This document shows positions 1 to 5,258 of a DNA stretch of 5,258 bases, piece by piece. Each line of letters starts with the position of its first letter. Within the stretch, counting starts at the first letter, position 1. Location: positions 1 to 5,258 of the forward strand of contig JAHEFL010000093.1 in NCBI GenBank assembly GCA_024640205.1, written 5' to 3'. The notes under the pieces are model-generated. The model worked only from the letters and a program-made list of their open reading frames with translations. It did no database searches and had not been told where the DNA came from. A program made the position numbers and the translations under genes. The DNA comes from Flavobacteriales bacterium. GTDB taxonomy: Bacteria; Bacteroidota; Bacteroidia; Flavobacteriales_F; PHOS-HE28.

Positions 1-2826
1 TGGCCATCCAGCCTCCAACAGTACGTTCTCGCCTTCACATAGCACCTGGTCCGGCCCCAGCGAAACCTGTGGCATAGGCAATACCTGTACTATGATCGTG
101 TCACCTACCACACATGATCCTTGCGTCACCTGCACCCAATAGGTTCCGGAGGTACCCACTGTGATGGACGGGCCTGTCGCCCCCGTGCTCCATAAATGCG
201 CCGCTCCGGGTAACTGGGACTCCAGTACCAATGTTTCCCCTTGGCACAGGGTCACATCCGGTCCCAGATCAACAGCATCCGGTGACGCCATGGAAATGGA
301 CGCAGCGTCCGCAGTGGTACAACCTGTGGGAAGTGTGACCACCACACTGTACGTTCCTCCTTGATCGACTGAAAGGATGGCATCGGTGTCCCCGGTGTTC
401 CACAGGTAGCTTGCTCCTGGCAAGGTGGCGTCCAGGTCGACCACATCCCCGGGACACAGGGTGACATCCGGTCCAATGTCAAGTGATGGAACCGCCACCA
501 TCGTCACCGATATCGAATCATTCACGCTACAGTTCCCTTGGGTGACGACCACACTGTAGTTGCCTTGCTGGCTCACGGATATCGAAGAGGTCTGCGCTCC
601 AGTGTTCCACAGATAGGTCGCACCGGGTACTGCGGCGTCGAGGATCAGCTGCTGCCCCTGGCATAGGTTGGTGTTCGGCCCGAGATCGATCGCCACCGGA
701 GATGCATAGGATATGGTGATGGCATCGCTGGCACTGCATCCGTTCGCATCGGTAAGGACAACGCTATACGGCCCCCCCGTGCTGGCTGTCTGACTTGCCA
801 TGGTGCTCCCGTCCTGCCATAGGTAGGTGGCACCCGGTTGGAATACGTTCATGGGAAGCTGCTGTCCCGGGCACAAGGTCGTATCCGGACCCAGTGTTAC
901 CTGTGCTGCGGGATGGGCACCCACGGTCGTCGAAAGATCCGCACTACATCCATTCAAGGTCACTTGCACGGAATAGTTACCCGGCCCGGCATTGATCGTT
1001 GGTGAGCTGGCGCCGGTATTCCAGAGGTAGGTCGCACCGGGTAGCGTGGCATCAAGCACCGCTTGAAAACCCGGACAGACGAATGGATCCGTGCCCAGAT
1101 CAATGCTGGGCAAGGGGGTCACAGTAACGAAGATCGAGTCCCGCACGGTGCACGTGTTCTGTGTGACGTCGACCCAATAGATCCCTTGGGTCCCTGTGGA
1201 AATGTTCGTCGCGGTGCTGCCGGTGTTCCATAGGTAGGTGGCGCCGGGAATGTTCGAGGAAAGGGTGGTGGTCTCCCCCTCGCAGATCGTGATGTTCGGT
1301 CCCAATTCCAATGATGGCAGGGAGTGATGGGCAATGTTCACCGCATCCGTTGCGGAGCAACCGTTCAATGTAACCTGCACGGTGTAAGTCCCGGGTTGGT
1401 TGGCAGAAAGCGTCGGACCCGTGCTTCCATCCTGCCAGAGATAGGAGGCCCCTAGCACGGTAGCGTTCAGCGCCACGGTCGTTCCAGGGCAAACCGTCTG
1501 GTCCGGCCCCAGATCCACGGTGGGTAGTGGATTCACCAACACGTTCGCGACATCGGTCCCCGTGCACCCCCCCACGGTGACTGCCACGTTGTAAGTTCCA
1601 CTGGTCGTGACATTAAGCGTAGGGCTCATGCTGCCGTCCTGCCAGAGATAGGTGCCGCCCGGAGTGGTGGCATTGAGTGTGGCCTGTTGACCGGCACAGA
1701 TCACTTGGTCCGGGCCCAGGTTCACGGACGGTGTAGGGTTGAATGCCACGTTCACTGCATCGTTCGCGAAGCACCCATTGAGCCATACCCCGACGCTGTA
1801 CGTGCCTGCTGAAGTAACATTGAAACTGCCTGCCGTGCTTCCGTTCTGCCAGGTGTAAGCGGCCCCGGCTTGGGAAACGTCAAGGTTCACCGATTGTCCG
1901 CTGCATAGCGTAAGGTCCGGCCCGAGGTTTACTACAGGCAGCGGGTTGTAGAACACGGTAATGGCGTCGCTGGCCGAGCATCCATTCGCGGTGACCGTGA
2001 CCGCGTAATCCCCGGATCCGGTGACCCCGTACGTGGATGAAGTGCTACCGTCCTGCCATACGTAGGTACCACCTACCACACCGGCATCGAGCGTCAGGTT
2101 CTGTCCTTGGCAAAGGGTGATATCCGGACCAAGGTCCACGACCGGAAGAGGGGTCACGGTCACCAGCACATCATCGGTAAGCACGATCGTCCCGGTCATA
2201 CTGATGTCGTCCAAGCCAAAGTCATTCCCGACCCCCTCGCCGCTCATGGCGCGCAAACAGATCGTAGCCGTTGTCAGGCCGGGCGGGGAGGTCCAAGTAC
2301 TGGTGAAGGTCTGCCATCCAGCGCCATAGGCGGGCATGGTCTCCTCGGCACCACTTGCCACTCCGTTGATCCACCATTGCAATCGTGCGGGGGTGGAATT
2401 CGAAAGAGTGCGGGAACGGTACGTCAGCGTGTAGGTCTGGCCTGGGCATACATCCACATCCTGGCACCAGACCTGGTAAAGGGCCGAACCCCATCCCGAG
2501 TTCACGATCATGAAGTTGCCCGTACCCGTTCCGAAGAACTGGGGATGATAACTGGCCGCATTCGTTCCGATGAAATAGTGTCCATCACCGAGTGTGAGGT
2601 TCGAGGTATAGTTGAATTGGGTGGTGAATCCGGAATTTCCGGCGCTGAAATTGCCGTTCGTGACCAATTGACCGGACGGATAGGTGCTCTGTACCCAATA
2701 GATCCCTGAGGAACCGACCGTGATATTATCCGCTACGGACCCCGTGCTCCACAGGTAGTTCGGGAGACCGGCAGGAGCCGTCAATTGGACCGACCCACCC
2801 TGGCAGATGACCTGATCAGGACCAAG
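1..2826 (-). repeat. Tandem array of about 207-bp units encoding Ig-like domains
   Basis: Units, read on the minus strand, begin at 2826, 2133, 1926, 1719, 1512, 1305, 1098, 894, 684, 477, 267 and 60. Spacings are 207 bases, except three of 204 or 210 and the first of 693, which carries an insertion. The repeat is protein-level. Conserved positions are LGPD, a Cys at unit position 8, a Trp near 26 followed by QDGS, NTG or STG, a Tyr in G.Y.V, and a second Cys near 52. DNA identity between units is patchy, with short exact stretches such as the 15 bases shared at 1172-1186 and 2693-2707. This indicates old duplication plus divergence rather than a recent expansion. The two Cys per unit could form an intradomain disulfide in the exported protein, which is inference. 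The last unit is cut by the window edge. Confidence 0.9.
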
Positions 2827-2928
2827 ATCGATCGCACACGGTCCCTGCCCCCGGGCACTGCTGAATAACAGACCGATGCACATAACTGCGACCGACAGCT
2901 TGGATAGGATATGGCAAGGCATGCCCAT
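1..2928 (-). CDS. Large secreted multi-repeat Ig/PKD-like surface protein, C-terminus missing
   Basis: The frame is open without a stop for 976 codons from the ATG at 2928 to the window edge, so the C-terminus is missing. Residues 1-27 form a signal peptide: K10, then a hydrophobic core ending LLFSSARG, with likely cleavage before Q28. Twelve Ig/PKD-like units follow, beginning at residues 35, 266, 335, 404, 473, 542, 611, 679, 749, 818, 888 and 957. Each starts LGPD..LC.G and contains YLW, G.Y.V.VT and a second Cys. A carbohydrate-binding-like module (about residues 88-244) sits inside the first unit. Proteins of this build in Bacteroidota are usually cell-surface or secreted adhesins, often with a gliding-type or type IX C-terminal domain, which cannot be seen here. 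Start choice is uncertain: ATG 2922 is in frame and keeps the signal peptide, while ATG 2976 would add 16 residues before it. No Shine-Dalgarno is evident. The gene lies 66 bases after the methyltransferase and is probably co-transcribed with it. Confidence 0.9.
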   Translation of the reverse strand, partial: MGMPCHILSKLSVAVMCIGLLFSSARGQGPCAIDLGPDQVICQGGSVQLTAPAGLPNYLWSTGSVADNITVGSSGIYWVQSTYPSGQLVTNGNFSAGNSGFTTQFNYTSNLTLGDGHYFIGTNAASYHPQFFGTGTGNFMIVNSGWGSALYQVWCQDVDVCPGQTYTLTYRSRTLSNSTPARLQWWINGVASGAEETMPAYGAGWQTFTSTWTSPPGLTTATICLRAMSGEGVGNDFGLDDISMTGTIVLTDDVLVTVTPLPVVDLGPDITLCQGQNLTLDAGVVGGTYVWQDGSTSSTYGVTGSGDYAVTVTANGCSASDAITVFYNPLPVVNLGPDLTLCSGQSVNLDVSQAGAAYTWQNGSTAGSFNVTSAGTYSVGVWLNGCFANDAVNVAFNPTPSVNLGPDQVICAGQQATLNATTPGGTYLWQDGSMSPTLNVTTSGTYNVAVTVGGCTGTDVANVLVNPLPTVDLGPDQTVCPGTTVALNATVLGASYLWQDGSTGPTLSANQPGTYTVQVTLNGCSATDAVNIAHHSLPSLELGPNITICEGETTTLSSNIPGATYLWNTGSTATNISTGTQGIYWVDVTQNTCTVRDSIFVTVTPLPSIDLGTDPFVCPGFQAVLDATLPGATYLWNTGASSPTINAGPGNYSVQVTLNGCSADLSTTVGAHPAAQVTLGPDTTLCPGQQLPMNVFQPGATYLWQDGSTMASQTASTGGPYSVVLTDANGCSASDAITISYASPVAIDLGPNTNLCQGQQLILDAAVPGATYLWNTGAQTSSISVSQQGNYSVVVTQGNCSVNDSISVTMVAVPSLDIGPDVTLCPGDVVDLDATLPGASYLWNTGDTDAILSVDQGGTYSVVVTLPTGCTTADAASISMASPDAVDLGPDVTLCQGETLVLESQLPGAAHLWSTGATGPSITVGTSGTYWVQVTQGSCVVGDTIIVQVLPMPQVSLGPDQVLCEGENVLLEAGWP
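2197..2667 (-). other. Carbohydrate-binding-like (galactose-binding fold) module inserted in the first Ig-like unit
   Basis: Residues 88-244 of the repeat protein break the repeat pattern. They run from LVTNGNFSAGNSGF, through YFIGTNAASYHPQFF, GNFMIVNSG, VWCQDVDVCPGQTYTLTY, LQWWINGV and W..F...W, to ICLRAMSGEGVGNDFGLDDISM. The opening NG.FS.GN.GF and the closing NDF.LDDIS are hallmarks, as I know them, of jelly-roll carbohydrate-binding-like modules common in Bacteroidota surface proteins. No ligand residues can be assigned. The segment sits exactly where other units have the hairpin with the second Cys. The strand after it (TDDVLVTVTPLP) resumes the Ig-like unit, so the module is nested in a loop rather than placed between domains. 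It may present a glycan-binding surface at the outer tip of the protein. Confidence 0.7.
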
Positions 2929-2964
2929 GGCCGTATGAACGGTCAAAGTTCGGACCAAGGACGT

Positions 2965-2986
2965 TGCACGCCACATTGGCGTTGCA
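2965..2986. repeat. Hairpin with overlapping direct repeats in the methyltransferase/repeat-protein gap
   Basis: In the 66-base gap, ACGCCA (2968-2973) and TGGCGT (2977-2982) are perfect inverted repeats around a 3-base loop. The stem extends by TGC (2965-2967) pairing with GCA (2984-2986), with T2983 bulged. The 9-mer CGTTGCACG occurs twice, at 2962-2970 and 2980-2988. On the minus strand the loop reads ATG (2976), an alternative start for the repeat protein. No T-tract follows on either strand, so it does not look like an intrinsic terminator. It could be an operator or an mRNA hairpin affecting translation or processing between the two genes. The structure is visible; any role is inference. 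Confidence 0.5.
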
Positions 2987-2994
2987 CGAGGATC

Positions 2995-3651
2995 TCACCG
3001 CGCTATGAACACCCTGTTCACATCTTGGGTGCGGTATTCCTCGACCGAATGGAAAACCCGATCCAGGTGTCCCTTGATAAGATCACATCGTTTGCTGCTC
3101 AGCCGATCATAGGCCACCGTATTGAAAAGCACTGTTCCCTCTTTCGCACAACGGTCCCTAAGACCGTGAATGAAGGAACCGTGATCAACACCACGCGCCA
3201 TGTCCAGATCTTCGAAAAGGTCCACGACGACGAGGTCATAGCGCTGCGGAAGGGCGTGTACCTGGATCAGCGCATCCCCCTCCAATACGGAAAGACCGCT
3301 CCATTGGTCGAGTCCGAAATGCTCCCGGGCCAGTTGTATCATGACCGGGTCGTATTCCACGGCGGAGATGGGTGCATCGATGGCCAGATCACTTCGCAGG
3401 ATATGCACGGCACTACCGCCACCCAGGCCCAGTATCAATACGCTTTGCGGTCTGTTCTGCCGAATATTGATCCGGTCGAACGCTTGCTGCCAAACGTGAT
3501 GGAGAGATCCGAAACTCTGATTTCCGTGTGCTGAATTGAGCACCTTTCGACCTCTCTCCCAGCAAACCTCCAATCCTCCATGTCGACCTTGTTCATGGGC
3601 TTCGGTAATAGGCCAGAACCAGCTGAACCAGGAGCGGATCACGGAGAGCAT
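2995..3651 (-). CDS. Spermidine-synthase-like SAM-dependent methyltransferase-fold protein
   Basis: The product has 218 residues and a Rossmann-like SAM-binding core. Motif I is VLILGLGGGS (71-80), the acidic ribose-binding loop is AVEYDP (97-102), GDA (125-127) matches the adenine-contact motif, and YDLVVVDLFED (138-148) corresponds to the strand carrying the catalytic Asp of spermidine synthases (here D144). The N-terminal LEVCWERGRKVLNSAHGNQSFGSLH resembles the end of the spermidine synthase beta-strand domain. At 218 residues it is shorter than the roughly 280-300 of true spermidine synthases, lacking most of the N-terminal domain, so aminopropyl transfer to putrescine cannot be assumed. 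Such short forms are usually annotated only as spermidine synthase-like or methyltransferase. It is probably cytoplasmic. ATG 3651 gives the expected N-terminus for the family. The stop at 2995-2997 is in the same frame as the downstream repeat protein, 66 bases on, suggesting one transcript. Confidence 0.85.
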   Translation of the reverse strand: MLSVIRSWFSWFWPITEAHEQGRHGGLEVCWERGRKVLNSAHGNQSFGSLHHVWQQAFDRINIRQNRPQSVLILGLGGGSAVHILRSDLAIDAPISAVEYDPVMIQLAREHFGLDQWSGLSVLEGDALIQVHALPQRYDLVVVDLFEDLDMARGVDHGSFIHGLRDRCAKEGTVLFNTVAYDRLSSKRCDLIKGHLDRVFHSVEEYRTQDVNRVFIAR

Positions 3652-3846
3652 CGCGTGTTGTTCGGAACCGAAAGGATGATCGTTGGTCGGACCAGGCTAT
3701 TTGATCGGGGTTCCGTCAGGATGGTCACTAAGATCGGAAGGGGCGGTTCCCAATCCAAGGCCGTCATCCATCTTTTCAGCAGAAAGATCATCCCTCGACA
3801 CAACAGGTCCAGATGTCGCAGTAACCATGCGTAGCTGACTTTCGGG
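3652..3846. other. Divergent gap between the two gene groups
   Basis: This 195-base stretch separates the minus-strand methyltransferase from the plus-strand cyclase and should hold promoters for both. I found no convincing Bacteroidota -7 element (TAnnTTTG) with a matching -33 element on either strand. The clearest structure is a small dyad, TTCGG-AA-CCGAA, at 3661-3672, ending about 10 bases upstream of the methyltransferase ATG. The minus strand also holds the weak 43-codon ORF listed separately. If that ORF is real, its own promoter would have to lie within the start of the cyclase gene, which argues against it. Confidence 0.4.
3697..3828 (-). CDS. Possible small hydrophilic ORF upstream of the methyltransferase (doubtful)
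   Basis: ATG at 3828 and TAG at 3697-3699 enclose 43 codons. The peptide begins MVTATSGPVVSRDDLSAEK and ends DLSDHPDGTPIK. It is rich in Asp, Gly, Ser and Pro, with no membrane segment, signal peptide or recognised motif. Its composition looks more like coding sequence than the other frames here. It is in the same frame as the methyltransferase, which starts 45 bases after its stop, so it could be a leader peptide or the remnant of a longer N-terminus. Against it: the methyltransferase already has a complete family-like N-terminus, there is no ribosome-binding signal, and the start is only 18 bases from the divergent cyclase start, leaving no room for a promoter. Confidence 0.2.
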   Translation of the reverse strand: MVTATSGPVVSRDDLSAEKMDDGLGLGTAPSDLSDHPDGTPIK

Positions 3847-4914
3847 GTGGCGTACTTTCGCGGCCCCTTGCGCGCTATTACCCGATACAAACTACGGAAG
3901 GTCGTCAAGTATGCGTTGGTCACCGTGCTGGTCGCCTCCGTCCTTACGCTGTTCAGTGGCGATCGATTGGATCTGGTCCTGTTTGCCTGGCTGTTGCTCG
4001 GCCTGTGGACAGGGGTTCTGGAGGAGTTCCTGTTCGGTCGTCGTTTCCGTTCACTGGCCATACCGCTTCAGTTCCTGGGGAAGGTGCTGCTCGTGAACCT
4101 TCTGACGATCGTGCTGTTCGGGTTGGCCTTCCTGATGCAGGCGGAGCAATTGTTGCCCTTCGCTTCGGAGGATCCCTACCGTATGCACGAGATGTTCATG
4201 ATGAAGCAGTTCTATCAATTGGCGCTACGGGTGGTGTTGGTCACTTCCATTGCCATTCTGGTGGTGCAGGTGGAGGAATTGATGGGTCGAAGGATGTTCC
4301 TGGGTTTCCTGCTCGGGCGCTATGAACGACCCAAAGCCGAAGAACGTGTGATACTCACGATCGACCTGGTCGGTTCAACCGCACTTGCCGAACGGATGGG
4401 CGACATGACCTATTACCGTTTCCTGAACACCACCTATTCCTTGATGACCGATGCCGTCCTTCATAACGATGCAGAGATCCACAAGTACATCGGGGATGAG
4501 GTGATCTTCACCTGGCCCATGCGCATCGGTGTGCGTGAGGAGAACTGCCTGGACCTTTTCTTCATGATCAATGAACGGATCAGGCAACATGAGAAGGAAT
4601 TGATGGAGGAGTTCGGTGCCGTGCCCAAGTTCAGGGCCGGGCTGCATGGAGGCAGGGTGATATCGGCACAGGTGGGGCACATCAAGAGGGCCATCGACCT
4701 GAGCGGTGACGTAATGAACAGCGTGTCGCGGATCCTTGGTCTGGCGAAGACCATGCATGTGGATATCCTGGTTTCAGCAGAGTTGTTGGCACGCATGCCG
4801 AACGCCTCGAAAAGGTTCCGGATCGGCCCGCAACATGTCGTTCCGGTCCGGGGTAGAAAGCGCGAGGTCCGTGTCCACGAGGTGGAGCGCATGGCCGAAA
4901 AGCAGGAAGGCTGA
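3847..4914 (+). CDS. Membrane-anchored class III adenylate cyclase
   Basis: The product has 355 residues. The N-terminal half has about four membrane segments (roughly 22-36, 42-59, 72-97 and 122-142) after a basic start (YKLRK). A class III cyclase domain follows from about 166 to 347. ILTIDLVGSTAL holds the first metal-binding Asp (D173) and KYIGDEVIF the second (D217). K213 and D284 (in IDLSGD) fit the Lys/Asp pair that selects adenine, and N291 and R295 (N...R) fit the transition-state residues. It should therefore convert ATP to cAMP as a dimer at the inner membrane face; these assignments come from motif alignment. The four-helix region contains no recognised sensor domain. The start is GTG at 3847: an in-frame TAG lies at 3832-3834 and no ATG occurs before about residue 97, so a later start would delete membrane segments (TTG 3868 is a lesser option). 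Its TGA overlaps the next ATG. Confidence 0.9.
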   Translation: MAYFRGPLRAITRYKLRKVVKYALVTVLVASVLTLFSGDRLDLVLFAWLLLGLWTGVLEEFLFGRRFRSLAIPLQFLGKVLLVNLLTIVLFGLAFLMQAEQLLPFASEDPYRMHEMFMMKQFYQLALRVVLVTSIAILVVQVEELMGRRMFLGFLLGRYERPKAEERVILTIDLVGSTALAERMGDMTYYRFLNTTYSLMTDAVLHNDAEIHKYIGDEVIFTWPMRIGVREENCLDLFFMINERIRQHEKELMEEFGAVPKFRAGLHGGRVISAQVGHIKRAIDLSGDVMNSVSRILGLAKTMHVDILVSAELLARMPNASKRFRIGPQHVVPVRGRKREVRVHEVERMAEKQEG

Positions 4915-5258
4915 TGCGCTGTCTCGCTGCGCTTTTTCTACTTCATGCGGCGGTATGCTTGGCTCAGGTCCCGGTTCATTTCGTGAACGGGTCGGACCGA
5001 TTCGTGGTGTTCGCCAATGATCGTTTCGAACACCTGGAACCCCGCCCTCCAAAGCAGGTTATCGCACAGGACGGCTTTCTCGTGTACCTGGACAACGGCG
5101 GTGAACTCAAAGTTTTTCTGCCTGAAGGCCGAAGACTTCACCTGCTGGATCAGGGTGGTGTTCATGCCTTGCGTGCATATCAAGGAACCGTGGCTTGGAT
5201 GAAGGGGGATACGCTCAAGGTCCTGAGCGGGGATCGCCCGCAGTTCGTGGCCCTGGAC
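4914..5258 (+). CDS. Secreted protein of unknown function, C-terminus missing
   Basis: The frame is open for 115 codons from ATG 4914 to the window edge. The first base of the ATG is the last base of the cyclase stop (TGATG), which indicates translational coupling and a shared transcript. Residues 1-17 (MRCLAALFLLHAAVCLA) form a short signal peptide with likely cleavage before Q18, so the product is exported to the periplasm or beyond. The mature part is beta-strand-like, with recurring patterns such as DGFLVYLDNGGELKVF, then TVAWMKGDTLKVLSGD, which could be successive strands of a beta-propeller or similar repeat fold. That is tentative because only the first part is visible. I do not recognise the family. 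Coupling to a cyclase with no evident sensor domain makes a role in sensing or in cAMP-related envelope function possible, but this is speculation. Confidence 0.8.
   Translation, partial: MRCLAALFLLHAAVCLAQVPVHFVNGSDRFVVFANDRFEHLEPRPPKQVIAQDGFLVYLDNGGELKVFLPEGRRLHLLDQGGVHALRAYQGTVAWMKGDTLKVLSGDRPQFVALD

Noticed and set aside
1..2133. Regular 207-bp periodicity as a CRISPR or satellite-type array
   Set aside because: The period is protein-coding with conserved residues, the DNA identity between units is patchy, and there are no short identical repeats with unique spacers.
2107..2709. A 200-codon plus-strand ORF
   Set aside because: It lies antisense to the repeat protein and its translation has no domain-like features. 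The minus-strand frame there has clear signature motifs, so this is a shadow of a GC-rich gene.
2944..2951. Minus-strand GAACTTTG as a Bacteroidota -7 promoter element for the repeat protein
   Set aside because: It matches TAnnTTTG except at the first base, but no -33 TTG element lies at the usual spacing and the implied leader before ATG 2928 would be only a few bases long.
2965..2986. The intergenic hairpin as an intrinsic terminator
   Set aside because: No T-tract follows the stem on either strand and the stem is bulged.
2911..3534. A 207-codon plus-strand ORF
   Set aside because: It is antisense to the methyltransferase, whose frame has unmistakable SAM-binding motifs; the plus-strand translation has none.
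3580..3834. An 84-codon plus-strand ORF in the gap before the cyclase
   Set aside because: Its first part is antisense to the methyltransferase N-terminus, and the rest is basic with no motif or ribosome-binding signal.
3639..4061. A 140-codon minus-strand ORF spanning the divergent gap and the cyclase start
   Set aside because: More than half is antisense to the membrane region of the cyclase, and the Arg/Ser/Thr-rich translation has no recognisable motifs.
4375..4892. Two overlapping minus-strand ORFs (4375-4758 and 4461-4892)
   Set aside because: Both are antisense to the catalytic domain of the cyclase, which has complete active-site motifs; they are shadows.

Overview
The window looks like chromosomal DNA of a moderately GC-rich member of the Bacteroidota. 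The main reasons are a large secreted protein built from tandem Ig/PKD-like repeats of the type common in that phylum, the lack of clear Shine-Dalgarno sequences before the genes, and a short spermidine-synthase-like methyltransferase of a kind seen there. No rRNA, tRNA, CRISPR array, insertion sequence or phage gene is visible.

Layout: two gene groups diverge from a gap at about 3652-3846. The minus-strand group runs leftward. It holds a 218-residue spermidine-synthase-like SAM-dependent protein (2995-3651), then a very large repeat protein (1-2928) whose C-terminus lies beyond the left edge. The repeat protein has a signal peptide and twelve visible Ig-like units with a period of 69 residues (the twelfth is cut by the edge). 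An approximately 157-residue carbohydrate-binding-like module is inserted inside the first unit. A weak 43-codon ORF (3697-3828) may precede the methyltransferase. The plus-strand group holds a membrane-anchored class III adenylate cyclase (3847-4914). Its stop overlaps the start of a secreted protein of unknown function (4914 to the right edge) in TGATG, so the two are very probably translationally coupled.

Working together: the repeat protein is probably a cell-surface or secreted adhesin-like protein, perhaps exported by the type IX system, although the C-terminal sorting signal that would show this is outside the window. The cyclase should make cAMP from ATP at the inner face of the membrane, and its coupled partner is probably periplasmic or exported. 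Nothing in the sequence links the two groups functionally. I do not see a convincing new defence or mobile system. The most noteworthy structures are the nested domain architecture and five-unit sub-pattern of the repeat protein, the hairpin with flanking direct repeats between the two minus-strand genes, and the cyclase plus secreted-protein pair.
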